A stretch of 49,527 bases of DNA, taken from NCBI GenBank assembly GCA_021771915.1, contig JAETNY010000004.1, positions 144,945 to 194,471 on the forward strand, written 5' to 3'. Below are positions 28,115-36,110 of this stretch, piece after piece (within the stretch, counting starts at the first letter, position 1; the number at the start of each line of letters is the position of its first letter). The stretch is from Bacillota bacterium (GTDB taxonomy: Bacteria; Bacillota; Dehalobacteriia; UBA4068; UBA4997). A program made the translations under genes and the position numbers. The notes under the pieces were generated by a model, which made no database searches, was not told the DNA's origin, and worked only from the letters and a program-made list of their open reading frames with translations.

Positions 28115-29158
28115 TTATTTTTTTTCAGAAGTCGTTTCTGTTGTTTCACCCATAATTTGCGCCAGAGAACTGTTTAAAAAAGCTTCCTTTAAGCTGGCAT
28201 TGGAAACATGCGTATAAATTTGTGTAGTCTGTAAGCTTTCATGACCCAAAGCCTGTTGAATTACACGAATATCAACATTAGCATTTAACATATTAGTAGC
28301 CGCTGTATGACGCAATTTATGCGGCGTTAAACGGCTGGCGTCCAAATTGGCCTTGACGAAATATTTTTTTACCATTCTTTCAATAGCCCGATGAGAAAGT
28401 CGCTGACCTTTTTGGCTGATAAACAGGGCTTTTTCCTGTTCGTCCTTGGGTTTTAAGCGCTGTTCCAGATAGTCGTGATAGGCCTGCACACAAATTTCAG
28501 GCAGATAAATCGTGCGCTGTTTATTGCCTTTACCGGTCACCACTAAAATTAAATTTTCCTGTTCATATTCAATATTTTTACGAATATCAGTCAGATTGAT
28601 ACCAACCAACTCATCAATACGTAAACCACAACACATAAACAAAGCAACAATCAGATAATCACGCGCAGCATTTTTATCATTTGTTTGCTTAATCGTTGAT
28701 AAAAGTTCCACACATTCAGTTTCTGTTAAAAAAACCGGTAGTTTGCGCTTAAAAACCGGCGATTCTACCATTTCACAGGGGTTGTCCTCTAAACGAAATG
28801 TTTTGTAGCACATGTAATCAAAATAGGCTCTGACAGCAGATAATTTACGTGCACGAGTTGGAGCAGATAAACCTTTATTGCTCAAAAAATAAAGATAATC
28901 AGCAATATTGATGCGGTCAATATCACGTACATCATTGATATTCAGCTGCATATAAGCTTGGAGTTCTGCCTCGGTAAAAGCGTTAGTTTCTGATTTTTTC
29001 CTGTTTTTGCTGTTCAGATAAAAAATGAAAAAACCGCGCAAGTCCACTGAATATTCATATGTTGTGTTACGTGACTTATTTTTTATACCAATCATATAAC
29101 TTAAAAATTCCTGTACAACTGGCGGCGCTTCAACTGGCTGCTTATGATAATTGGTCAT
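28115..29158 (-). CDS. Tyrosine recombinase, XerC/XerD-like
   Basis: A 347-residue site-specific recombinase. The N-terminal SAM-like core-binding domain (about 10-125, with SRNTTYEYSVDLRGF) is followed by the catalytic domain. The catalytic set is complete: R180 in CCGLRIDEL, K210 in TGKGNKQR, H280 and R283 in HKLRHTAAT, H306 in LGHESLQTT and the nucleophile Y315 in IYTHV. A housekeeping Xer role in chromosome-dimer resolution is plausible because there are no phage or element genes beside it, but an integron- or phage-type role is not excluded. I chose ATG 29158, since GGAGG lies 11 bases upstream; ATG 29200 has no site. Confidence 0.83.
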   Translation of the reverse strand: MTNYHKQPVEAPPVVQEFLSYMIGIKNKSRNTTYEYSVDLRGFFIFYLNSKNRKKSETNAFTEAELQAYMQLNINDVRDIDRINIADYLYFLSNKGLSAPTRARKLSAVRAYFDYMCYKTFRLEDNPCEMVESPVFKRKLPVFLTETECVELLSTIKQTNDKNAARDYLIVALFMCCGLRIDELVGINLTDIRKNIEYEQENLILVVTGKGNKQRTIYLPEICVQAYHDYLEQRLKPKDEQEKALFISQKGQRLSHRAIERMVKKYFVKANLDASRLTPHKLRHTAATNMLNANVDIRVIQQALGHESLQTTQIYTHVSNASLKEAFLNSSLAQIMGETTETTSEKK

Positions 29159-29273
29159 ACCAAAAAAAACCTCCAAATGTTTATTAGTTTGATTTTTCAT
29201 AAAACTTTTGCTTAATTTCTTAAACCTATATATAATTCACATAACATTATATACCTATACCGCAAAAATGTCA

Positions 29274-29307
29274 ATAACGCCGCAAAATATTCATTTTGCG
29301 GCGTTAT
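29274..29307 (-). terminator. Strong terminator hairpin after the padR/yjdF-like operon
   Basis: A perfect 15-bp stem ATAACGCCGCAAAAT / ATTTTGCGGCGTTAT with a 4-base loop (29289-29292). It lies 22 bases beyond the minus-strand stop at 29329. A short T-rich run follows on that strand. Confidence 0.8.
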
Positions 29308-29328
29308 ATATATGGCTTTATTCAGGCA

Positions 29329-29748
29329 TTATTTTCCCCTATGTTTGGCTTTTTTCTTAGCTTGTCGCAAAATAAATTTATGTTCTTGTTCTGCAGCAAG
29401 CATTTGCTTAGTTTTAATTTGACGCTCTTTTTTATTTTCATCATGTTGCTGCTGCAAAGCTTGTTGAGCCTTGGTGCTGATAGTTTTAACTTGCAGCTGT
29501 TTTTGAATATCACGCTGAATTCTTTTAGGATTTTGACGCTTAACATCGGTAATCGACAAATTATCAGCAACCGCAAAACACAAATTAGACCAATTATGCA
29601 GCAAAAAGTTATAAACCTCGGTTTCTTTAGGTTCCGCACCAAAAGTTATTTTACAAACCTCATACTGATTAGCAAAGCTGCGCTCATATAAACCAATCCA
29701 AAACGGCGGCTCAAATAAGACTGTTAAAGTGCTTTGTACTAACATCAT
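29329..29748 (-). CDS. YjdF-family protein (DUF2992)
   Basis: A 139-residue basic protein. The start TLTVLFEPPFWIGLYER, the middle KITFGAEPKETEVYNFLL, and NPKRIQRDIQKQL followed by STKAQQALQQQHDENKKER match DUF2992/YjdF of Bacillus. The C-terminal third is a Lys/Gln-rich helix ending in KKKAKHRGK, which could bind RNA or nucleic acid. In Bacillus and relatives yjdF is controlled by a riboswitch that binds azaaromatic compounds, and the protein's job is unknown. Here I see no such RNA. Instead the gene overlaps a PadR regulator gene as ATGA, so control has moved to a protein repressor. This is the last gene of the unit, ended by a strong hairpin. Confidence 0.8.
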   Translation of the reverse strand: MMLVQSTLTVLFEPPFWIGLYERSFANQYEVCKITFGAEPKETEVYNFLLHNWSNLCFAVADNLSITDVKRQNPKRIQRDIQKQLQVKTISTKAQQALQQQHDENKKERQIKTKQMLAAEQEHKFILRQAKKKAKHRGK

Positions 29749-30269
29749 TCAACCTCAAAATCTGTGATAAACTGTGTTAACCAAACGAGCAAAGATTTAT
29801 ATAACTGCTGCTGTTGCTGGAAAATTGCCAGGCCAGCCATAGGAATATCCGGATATTCGGCAGCAGTTTTTTTATTCATATCAGCCGAATTAATAATATT
29901 TTGCTGCAATTTATTCAATAAAAGCCTGGCATCTGTTTGCGATATTTTATCCAAATTTGTTATAACAATATTAAAATCAAACAAAAATGCAATTTGTTGC
30001 TCAACGTATTGTGTCATCAATTGCATAAAATAACCGCGCCCCTGGTCTGTAATACTATAAACTGGCCGTTCAACTCCTTTTTCCCCCAACAGCTGCTCAC
30101 TTTGCAAATAACCCTTATTCTCCAGTCTATGTACATTTTGATAAATCGTCGGCGTGGCAATTTTACTCCAACGAGAAAATTGATGATATTGCACATCTTT
30201 TTGCAATTCATATGCACTGCGCGGCTGCTCGATAATCATACCTAATATCGCCAAATCTATTGCAGACAT
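29745..30269 (-). CDS. PadR-family transcriptional regulator
   Basis: A 174-residue regulator. The N-terminal winged helix (residues 1-85: LAILGMIIEQPRSAYELQK, TIYQNVHRLENKGYL, PVYSITDQGRGYF) is diagnostic for PadR. The C-terminal half is helical, as in the dimerisation and effector domain of the long PadR subfamily. Such proteins repress detoxification or efflux genes until a small aromatic or drug binds. It is coupled to the YjdF-like gene and divergent from a GyrI-like/MATE operon. GAAAGGGGG lies upstream of ATG 30269. Its own promoter (30306-30334) is embedded in a palindrome, suggesting autoregulation. Confidence 0.9.
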   Translation of the reverse strand: MSAIDLAILGMIIEQPRSAYELQKDVQYHQFSRWSKIATPTIYQNVHRLENKGYLQSEQLLGEKGVERPVYSITDQGRGYFMQLMTQYVEQQIAFLFDFNIVITNLDKISQTDARLLLNKLQQNIINSADMNKKTAAEYPDIPMAGLAIFQQQQQLYKSLLVWLTQFITDFEVE

Positions 30270-30291
30270 TATTAAAAAAACCCCCTTTCAT

Positions 30292-30334
30292 TTTTACTAT
30301 GATACATAATACTATGCCCTATAGTAAAAGTCAA
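30292..30334 (-). promoter_or_regulatory. padR promoter embedded in a palindromic operator
   Basis: Minus strand: TTGACT (30334-30329), 17-base spacer, TATTAT (30311-30306). An inverted repeat TTTTACTAT (30292-30300) / ATAGTAAAA (30321-30329) has one arm touching the -35 and the other just past the -10, so a bound dimer would cover the promoter. Confidence 0.65.
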
Positions 30335-30371
30335 GTGCTTTTTATGAAAACGAATATATGTTTGGAAAAAC

Positions 30372-30400
30372 TTGACGTTTTCTTCTAAATAATATATAAT
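30372..30400 (+). promoter_or_regulatory. Promoter of the GyrI-like/kinase-like/MATE operon
   Basis: TTGACG (30372-30377), a 17-base spacer, TATAAT (30395-30400), about 40 bases before ATG 30440. Its -35 lies 38 bases from that of the divergent padR promoter, close enough for shared regulation. Confidence 0.75.
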
Positions 30401-30439
30401 TATAAATAGATAAAAAAAATTTTCAGGAGGAATAAAACC

Positions 30440-30907
30440 ATGGCATATGCCTTACAGTCAGTGACTATTCGTACTAATAATACCCCAGATGGTATGCGTA
30501 AAATTACAGAAATATGGCAGGATGTTACCAGTGGTAAACTGCCGATTTTATTTGATAGTGAGCATAATTTTCAAACCGGTATTTCCCCTGTTTCATGTTA
30601 TAGTAATTATGCTGCTGATGAAAATGGTGATTATGATTTAAGCATATTAGGCGTTATGCCTGATTTTTTTTCACAAATGGAAGACAAAGTCTGCCAAGGG
30701 TTATATAAAAAATATGATATAACTCTACCTGGTGCTACTTTGGAAACATGTACGCAAAAAGCATGGGAAACTGTTTGGAATGAGCAGGCCAATGCTAAGA
30801 TTAATCGTGCATTTACCCAGGATTTCGAAAGCAGCGTGCCAGCTAAATACACCAAGGACCAGCAGCCTCATTGTTATCTGTATATTGCCGTAAAACAGGA
30901 GGGTTAA
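30440..30907 (+). CDS. GyrI-like/AraC effector-binding-domain protein
   Basis: A 155-residue soluble protein resembling the stand-alone effector-binding domain of AraC-type regulators (GyrI-like/SOUL-like small-molecule-binding fold). Features: opening strand YALQSVTIRTN, helix MRKITEIWQDVTSG, CYSNYAADENGDYDLSILGVM, a helix QKAWETVWNE, RAFTQDFES and the closing strand CYLYIAVKQ. There is no DNA-binding domain. Such proteins bind or neutralise toxic compounds. It lies next to a kinase-like gene and a MATE exporter, and opposite a PadR regulator. AGGAGG precedes ATG 30440. The assignment rests on the pattern, not on a search. Confidence 0.65.
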   Translation: MAYALQSVTIRTNNTPDGMRKITEIWQDVTSGKLPILFDSEHNFQTGISPVSCYSNYAADENGDYDLSILGVMPDFFSQMEDKVCQGLYKKYDITLPGATLETCTQKAWETVWNEQANAKINRAFTQDFESSVPAKYTKDQQPHCYLYIAVKQEG

Positions 30908-30908
30908 C

Positions 30909-31532
30909 ATGGCTAACAATTTGATTATCACTATTGCACGAGAATACGGTTCCGGTGGCCGCTTGATTGGCCAGAAGCTGGCGGAACTTTTGGATATACC
31001 CTTTTACGACAAAGAAATTATTTCTCTGGCCGCAGAACAAAGCGGCCTGAGTGAGGAGTTTATGCATCAGCATGACCAGAAAAAAAAGCCATTGAGTTTT
31101 ATGCACAATATCTACCTTAACAATAAATCCCTGCCGATAAATGAACAGGTTTTTCAGGCACAATGCCAGGTAATTCGTGATGTAGCGAAAAAAGGTTCCT
31201 GCGTTATTGTTGGACGCTGTGCCGACCATGTTCTGTCAGAAAATCCCCTTTGTATCAAGGTCTTTATTCAGGCGCCGGAAGCTGAAAAAAACAGGCGTAT
31301 TATGGAGAAATATCAGGAAACAACTGATACCCCATCTGCCTATGCTGCCAAGATTGATAAAGAACGCGCTGCTCATTATAATTTTTTCACTCTGGAAAAA
31401 TGGGGTGACCGCCGAAACTATCATTTAATTGTCAACAGCACGATTGGTATTGACGCCTCTGCCTTGTTGATTAAACAATATGCTGAAGGTTTTATGCAAC
31501 AATATCTAGCTAAATTTTCTAATTCAAAATAA
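30909..31532 (+). CDS. Cytidylate kinase-like family protein
   Basis: A 207-residue P-loop-type nucleotide-kinase relative. The N-terminus IITIAREYGSGGRLIGQKLAELL has the degenerate Walker A of the cytidylate-kinase-like family (often GSGG+.IG). The next segment, PFYDKEIISLAAEQSGLSEE, is also typical. VIVGRCADHVL and a lid-like VFIQAPEAEKNRRIMEK follow. These proteins are widespread in Firmicutes and Negativicutes, and their substrate is unknown; they are not the essential Cmk. AGGAGGG precedes ATG 30909 and overlaps the stop of the previous gene, so translation is likely coupled. Confidence 0.8.
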   Translation: MANNLIITIAREYGSGGRLIGQKLAELLDIPFYDKEIISLAAEQSGLSEEFMHQHDQKKKPLSFMHNIYLNNKSLPINEQVFQAQCQVIRDVAKKGSCVIVGRCADHVLSENPLCIKVFIQAPEAEKNRRIMEKYQETTDTPSAYAAKIDKERAAHYNFFTLEKWGDRRNYHLIVNSTIGIDASALLIKQYAEGFMQQYLAKFSNSK

Positions 31533-31551
31533 AAGGTTCTGAAATAATAAA

Positions 31552-32979
31552 ATGAGTACTATAAATAACTTACCTGAAAATAATGTTGGACTAAACACCA
31601 ACTCACCATCACAAAAGACCAAGAATAATAATGAAAATAAAATGGGAAACATGCCCGTAAATCGTCTGTTATTGAGCATGGCCATTCCGATGATTATTTC
31701 CATGATGGTACAAGCACTATATAATATTATTGACAGTATCTGGGTTTCAAATATTAATCAGGACGCTTTAACGGCTATCAGCCTGGCGTTTCCTATGCAA
31801 AATTTAATGATTTCAATTGGCGTTGGCACTGGTGTTGGTGTTAATGCCCTGCTTTCTAAAAGCCTGGGTGAAAAAAATCATAAAATGGTTAACCAAACCA
31901 TGGGGAATGGTCTTTTTTTGTCAGTACTTAGCGGCGTGTTTTGCATGCTGATTGCCTTGGTGGCCAGCCGTACCTTTTTTACTGTGCAAACGGATATTGT
32001 ACCTATTATTGATTATGGCTCTGAATATTTGTTTATCTGTATGTTTTTTTGTATTCCTGCATTTGGCCAAATCTTCTTTGAGCGCCTTTTGGTTTCCACT
32101 GGCAAGACCTTATACAGCATGATAACCCAGATGTCTGGCGCCGTACTAAATATTGTTTTAGACCCAATTTTAATTTTTGGTTATGGCCCTGCGCCAGAAT
32201 TAGGTATGAAAGGCGCGGCTATTGCAACGGTTACAGCACAATTTTGCGCCATGCTACTGGCTATCTTCTTCAATCTAAAATATAACCATGAAATTCATTT
32301 CTCTTCTCTGCACAATTTTCACCCCAACTGGAATATTATCAAAAGAATTTACATGGTCGCATTACCCTCTATCATTATGATGTCAATTACTTCCATAATG
32401 ATTTTTGGCTTCAACAAGATATTAATGGGCTTTACAGATGCAGCAGCCACCGTACTTGGCATTTACTTTAAGCTACAAAGCTTTGTTTTCATGCCAATTT
32501 TTGGCCTGAACAATGGTATGGTACCAATTATCGCTTACAATTATGGCGCCAGAAAGCCAGAACGCATGGTGAGAACAATTCGACTAAGCATAGTATATGC
32601 CATTGGTATCATGATAGTTGGTATGAGTATTTTTAATATCTTCCCCAAAGAATTATTGCTTATTTTTAATGCAACTGAAGAAGTTTTAGAAATTGGCATA
32701 CCGGCCCTCCGCATAATTTCATTAAGCTTTTTACTGGCTGGTTTCTGTATAGTCGTTGGTTCGGTTTTTCAGGCTTTGGAAAACGGCCTGCTCAGTATGC
32801 TTATCTCCGTTTGTCGCCAACTACTGGTTTTACTGCCCTGCGCTTATCTGCTGGCTCAAATCGGCAACCTGAATATTGTCTGGTTCGCTTTCCCGATTGC
32901 CGAGATTATCTCGTTGCTGCTTAGTTCCATTGGCATGCTCTATATCTATCGTTTAAAAATCAAACCATTAAAAAAATAA
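31552..32979 (+). CDS. MATE-family multidrug efflux transporter
   Basis: A 475-residue protein with 12 predicted membrane helices in two halves. The first half begins with MPVNRLLLSMAIPMIISMMVQALYN, the usual MATE opening, and IDSIWVSNINQDALTAISLAFP. The second half has FKLQSFVFMPIFGLNNGMVPIIAYNYGA, a family hallmark. These carriers export cationic drugs or metabolites using sodium or protons. The first 30 residues are polar and Asn-rich. ATG 31552 is preceded only by AAAGGTT. It is the third gene of the GyrI-like operon, next to PadR, suggesting a drug-response unit. No terminator is seen; the Trp T-box promoter starts 29 bases later. Confidence 0.92.
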   Translation: MSTINNLPENNVGLNTNSPSQKTKNNNENKMGNMPVNRLLLSMAIPMIISMMVQALYNIIDSIWVSNINQDALTAISLAFPMQNLMISIGVGTGVGVNALLSKSLGEKNHKMVNQTMGNGLFLSVLSGVFCMLIALVASRTFFTVQTDIVPIIDYGSEYLFICMFFCIPAFGQIFFERLLVSTGKTLYSMITQMSGAVLNIVLDPILIFGYGPAPELGMKGAAIATVTAQFCAMLLAIFFNLKYNHEIHFSSLHNFHPNWNIIKRIYMVALPSIIMMSITSIMIFGFNKILMGFTDAAATVLGIYFKLQSFVFMPIFGLNNGMVPIIAYNYGARKPERMVRTIRLSIVYAIGIMIVGMSIFNIFPKELLLIFNATEEVLEIGIPALRIISLSFLLAGFCIVVGSVFQALENGLLSMLISVCRQLLVLLPCAYLLAQIGNLNIVWFAFPIAEIISLLLSSIGMLYIYRLKIKPLKK

Positions 32980-33007
32980 TTTTTTTCTACAAAAATGAAA
33001 AAAACTA

Positions 33008-33036
33008 TTGACAAATTTCATAAATCGTGTTTTAAT
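33008..33036 (+). promoter_or_regulatory. Promoter of the T-box/ABC importer operon
   Basis: TTGACA (33008-33013), a 17-base spacer, TTTAAT (33031-33036), followed by AT-rich DNA and the T-box leader. Confidence 0.7.
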
Positions 33037-33049
33037 ATAATTTATAAAT

Positions 33050-33315
33050 AAACCGATGATACGGAGATAAAACTAATAGCGCACTCACAGAGAGTCATCG
33101 TTGCTGAGAGTATGGCAGAAAGCGGATTAGACAAATGGACCGTGGAGGGACTGATGAACTGCCCTTTGGCAAAGTAGTCCAGTACGGGCGCTCCCGTTAC
33201 AGAGCAAGGGGTTTGTTGGAACCCTTATTAAGCTGGTCAGGCAATGCCTGGCAATTAAGGTGGCACCGCAGGTAATGACCTGTCCTTAAATTTTATTTTA
33301 AGGATAGGTCTTTTT
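33050..33315 (+). promoter_or_regulatory. T-box riboswitch leader, tryptophan-type
   Basis: The T-box core AAGGTGGCACCGCAGG lies at 33257-33272. It is followed by a terminator (33277-33290 with 33297-33310, one G-U) and a T-run (33311-33315). Stem I is seen as ACGG/CCGT (33061-33064 with 33140-33143), CTAAT/ATTAG (33073-33077 with 33126-33130) and CGC/GCG, with an AGAGAG distal motif at 33089-33094. In the specifier loop AAATGGACC the codon is TGG (33136-33138), that is Trp. The acceptor-pairing bases are UGGC, whose C pairs with discriminator G73, as in bacterial tRNA-Trp. Uncharged tRNA-Trp would pair here and stop termination, so the operon is turned on by tryptophan shortage. Confidence 0.93.
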
Positions 33316-33357
33316 ATATTATCTGATTATTTTAATAAATTATGAAAAGAGGTAACA

Positions 33358-34344
33358 ATGATGAAAAAACTATTTTCCCTATTAACTGCTTTAATGCTTT
33401 TAACAGTGTTAGCAGCCTGTGGTAACGACACAACTCAATCCGGCAACAACGGAACCAACAACAATGATGAACAAAAAACAACCTATACTGTTGGTTTATT
33501 GCAACAGGTTGAGCACCCCTCTCTGGACGAAATTCGTACGGCAATCGTTGACGAAATTGCTGCTCGTGGCTATGCCGATGTAATTAAAATTGATTATGTA
33601 AACGGTCAAAATGATGCCAGCAACATGAATACCATTGTTCAAAAATTTATTGCTAATAAAGTTGATGCTATCATTCCGATTGCAACCAACGCAGCACAAA
33701 GCACAGCCAGCGCCACATCAGAAATTCCGATTATCTTCTCTGCGGTCACTGACCCGGTAGCGGCCGGTCTGGTTAACGATTTGAACAAACCAGATGGCAA
33801 TATCACTGGCGTATCTGATTATATTGATGTTAGCGCTATTTTTACTCTGGCTGAGGAGTTAACACCAGAAGTACAGTCTTATGGTTTGCTTTACAATATG
33901 GGCGAAGTAAATTCGGTTTCTGTAATCAATGAAGTTAAAGAATATTTAGAAGCCAAAGGTATTCCTTTTGAAGAAGCCTTTGTTACCAACATCGGCGAGG
34001 TAACCACGGCAGTACAGTCTTTGGTCGGCAAGGTTGACGCTTTATTTATCCCCATCGATAACACCGTAGCCGCGGCTATGAGCAATGTAGCTGAAATTGC
34101 TAACGCCAATCAAATACCGATTTATGTTGCCGCCGATTCATTGGTGCATGACGGCGGTCTGGCCACAGCAGGTATTAACTATACCCAGCTGGGCAAACAA
34201 ACTGCTGATATGCTGATTAGAATTTTAATTGACGGCGAAGCTATTGCCGATAATCCGGTAGAGGTTATGGAAGAATGTGCAGTTACCGTAAATCAGGAAA
34301 CTGCTGTTGCTATCGGCGTTGATGTAAGTAAATATACTGAATAA
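33358..34344 (+). CDS. ABC importer substrate-binding lipoprotein (TrpX-like)
   Basis: A 328-residue lipoprotein. The signal peptide has lipobox LAAC (Cys 21), then an Asn/Thr-rich linker. The rest is the two-lobe ABC_sub_bind fold: YTVGLLQQVEHPSLDEIRTAI, KFIANKVDAIIPIATNAAQS, IPIIFSAVTDPVAAGLV, LGKQTADMLIRIL. In Firmicutes this family under a Trp T-box has been called TrpX, with a proposed role in tryptophan uptake; the T-box here supports that. A cytoplasmic purine or other ligand cannot be ruled out by sequence. AAGAGGT precedes ATG 33358; ATG 33361 is the alternative. Permease and ATPase genes follow directly. Confidence 0.88.
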   Translation: MMKKLFSLLTALMLLTVLAACGNDTTQSGNNGTNNNDEQKTTYTVGLLQQVEHPSLDEIRTAIVDEIAARGYADVIKIDYVNGQNDASNMNTIVQKFIANKVDAIIPIATNAAQSTASATSEIPIIFSAVTDPVAAGLVNDLNKPDGNITGVSDYIDVSAIFTLAEELTPEVQSYGLLYNMGEVNSVSVINEVKEYLEAKGIPFEEAFVTNIGEVTTAVQSLVGKVDALFIPIDNTVAAAMSNVAEIANANQIPIYVAADSLVHDGGLATAGINYTQLGKQTADMLIRILIDGEAIADNPVEVMEECAVTVNQETAVAIGVDVSKYTE

Positions 34345-34365
34345 TTATGAAATAAGGTTTTTAAT

Positions 34366-35268
34366 ATGAGTTTAACACTTTTACAAGGCACATTGGAACA
34401 GGGTTTAATATATAGCCTGGTAGCATTAGGACTGTTTCTCTCTTTCCGCATTTTGAATATTGCAGATTTAACAGTTGACGGCGGCTTTACTCTGGGCTGC
34501 GCAACCGGTGCTGTTGCCACATTAGCCGGCCACCCATTTCTGGGCTTATGGCTGGCCCTGGGCGCCGGCGCTTTAGCCGGTTTGGTAACCGCTTTGTTGC
34601 AAACCAAACTTAAAGTTCAGCCAATTTTGGCTGGTATTATTACCATGACAGCCCTCTACTCTATCAATTTAATGATTATGGGTAATCGTGCTAACTTGCC
34701 GCTTTTAAAATGTGAAACTATTTATACCCTGCTCGCCCCCTATTTGCCAGCTAGTTATGACAAATTGATTGTTATAGGCTGCATTGTGGCAGTCGTGGTA
34801 ATCCTGCTTTACGTTTTTTTGAAAAGCGGCACAGGTCTGGCTGTACGCGCAACTGGCGACAATCCTGATTTGGTACGTTCTTCATCTATCAATCCTAGTT
34901 TCACCATCACAATCGGTCTTTGTCTGGCCAATGCCATGGTTGCACTTTCCGGCGCAATGCTGGCGCAATATCAACTTTTTTCAGACATCACCAATGGTAC
35001 TGGTATGGTAGTAATTGGTCTGGCTTCTCTGATTATGGGCGAAGCAATTATCGGTCGCGGCAGCATGCAGCGTTGTCTGTTTAGTACACTAATTGGCTCT
35101 ATTATTTATCGGCTGATTATTGCTGTGGCTATTACTTCCTCTCTGGCCGCCTCCAACTTAAAATTAATCTCAGCGGTTATTGTGGCAATTTCTATTTCCT
35201 GGCCGGCAATTAAAGAGAAAATAGAGTTTTTTAAACTAAAACAGGCCAGCAAAAAACAAATGCCTTAA
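34366..35268 (+). CDS. ABC importer permease (TrpY-like, BPD_transp_2 family)
   Basis: A 300-residue, very hydrophobic protein with about eight membrane segments. The opening TLEQGLIYSLVALGLFLSFRILNIADLTVDGGFTLG, and GNNPDLVRSS-type residues read here as GDNPDLVRSSSINPS, match the permease family used with ABC_sub_bind proteins. It forms the channel of the importer encoded by its neighbours and ends in a Lys-rich tail. It begins 21 bases after the binding-protein gene and ends 15 bases before the ATPase start. Weak ribosome binding site AAGG at 34354. Confidence 0.88.
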   Translation: MSLTLLQGTLEQGLIYSLVALGLFLSFRILNIADLTVDGGFTLGCATGAVATLAGHPFLGLWLALGAGALAGLVTALLQTKLKVQPILAGIITMTALYSINLMIMGNRANLPLLKCETIYTLLAPYLPASYDKLIVIGCIVAVVVILLYVFLKSGTGLAVRATGDNPDLVRSSSINPSFTITIGLCLANAMVALSGAMLAQYQLFSDITNGTGMVVIGLASLIMGEAIIGRGSMQRCLFSTLIGSIIYRLIIAVAITSSLAASNLKLISAVIVAISISWPAIKEKIEFFKLKQASKKQMP

Positions 35269-35283
35269 AAGGAAGTGTTAAAA

Positions 35284-36078
35284 ATGCTTGAACTGCAAAA
35301 TATCAATAAAACATTTAATAAAGGAACACCCAATGCCAAACAGGCCTTAAACAATCTTTCAATTCATTTATATCCGGGCGATTTTGTCAGCGTTATTGGT
35401 AGTAATGGCGCCGGTAAAAGTACGGTTTTTAACGCTATTGGCGGCAGTTTTCTATTGGACTCCGGTCATATCCTGCTGGAAAAAAAGGACATAACCTTTT
35501 TGCCAGAACATAAAAGAGCCCAACAAATTGGTCGTTTGTTTCAAGACCCCTTGCGCGGCACTGCTCCAAATATGACTATCGAGGAAAACCTGGCTTTGGT
35601 ATACCTGCGCGCTAATAAACACCGTACAATTTTTGGTATAACCAATAAGGAAAGAGATTTTTTTCGCAGTAAATTGGCTGAATTAAACCTGGGACTTGAA
35701 GACAGACTCAAAATCAAGGTGGGTTTGCTTTCCGGCGGTCAGCGGCAGGCTCTAACCCTATTAATGGCTACAATGATTACGCCTAAGCTTTTGCTTTTAG
35801 ATGAACACACCGCGGCTTTGGACCCAGCAACAGCGGATAAGGTTTTGGAACTTACAGCTAAAATTGTTGCTGCTGGCAATATAACCACTATGATGATTAC
35901 TCACAACATCGCTTCGTCGCTTAATTTGGGTAATCGCACAATAATGATGAATAATGGTCAAATCATTTTAGATATCAGCGGCGAGCAACGTAAACAAATC
36001 ACAGTACCACAGCTTTTGGAACTTTTTAAGGAAAAAAGCCAAACCGTTTTGGACGACGACCGCATTTTGCTGGCTTAA
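35284..36078 (+). CDS. ABC importer ATP-binding protein (TrpZ-like)
   Basis: A 264-residue ABC ATPase. Walker A is GSNGAGKST, the Q-loop is GRLFQDPLRG, the signature is LSGGQRQALTLLMA, Walker B is LLLLDEHTAALDP and the switch His is in MITHNIAS. All catalytic residues are present. Immediately downstream of the permease, it completes a three-gene importer behind the Trp T-box. ATG 35284 is preferred since AGGA (35270-35273) lies 10 bases upstream; GTG 35275 would be too near. The gene ends 32 bases before thiM, with no terminator between. Confidence 0.93.
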   Translation: MLELQNINKTFNKGTPNAKQALNNLSIHLYPGDFVSVIGSNGAGKSTVFNAIGGSFLLDSGHILLEKKDITFLPEHKRAQQIGRLFQDPLRGTAPNMTIEENLALVYLRANKHRTIFGITNKERDFFRSKLAELNLGLEDRLKIKVGLLSGGQRQALTLLMATMITPKLLLLDEHTAALDPATADKVLELTAKIVAAGNITTMMITHNIASSLNLGNRTIMMNNGQIILDISGEQRKQITVPQLLELFKEKSQTVLDDDRILLA

Positions 36079-36110
36079 ACCAGCCGAACCAATCATAAGG
36101 AGGTATTATT

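Larger units (their letters stand above)
32980..33357 (+). other. 378-bp intergenic region: promoter and T-box leader
   Basis: No protein gene. It holds a promoter (33008-33036), a T-box leader with terminator (33050-33315) and the ribosome binding site of the ABC substrate-binding gene. Confidence 0.9.

Noticed and set aside
28115-29158. Integrase of a prophage or integrative element
   Set aside because: No phage, conjugation or att-like direct repeats are near; the excisionase-like gene is 24 kb away, and surrounding genes are housekeeping.
30270-30439. yjdF azaaromatic riboswitch before padR-yjdF
   Set aside because: The minus-strand leader from the padR promoter to its start codon is only about 30 bases, far too short for that RNA.
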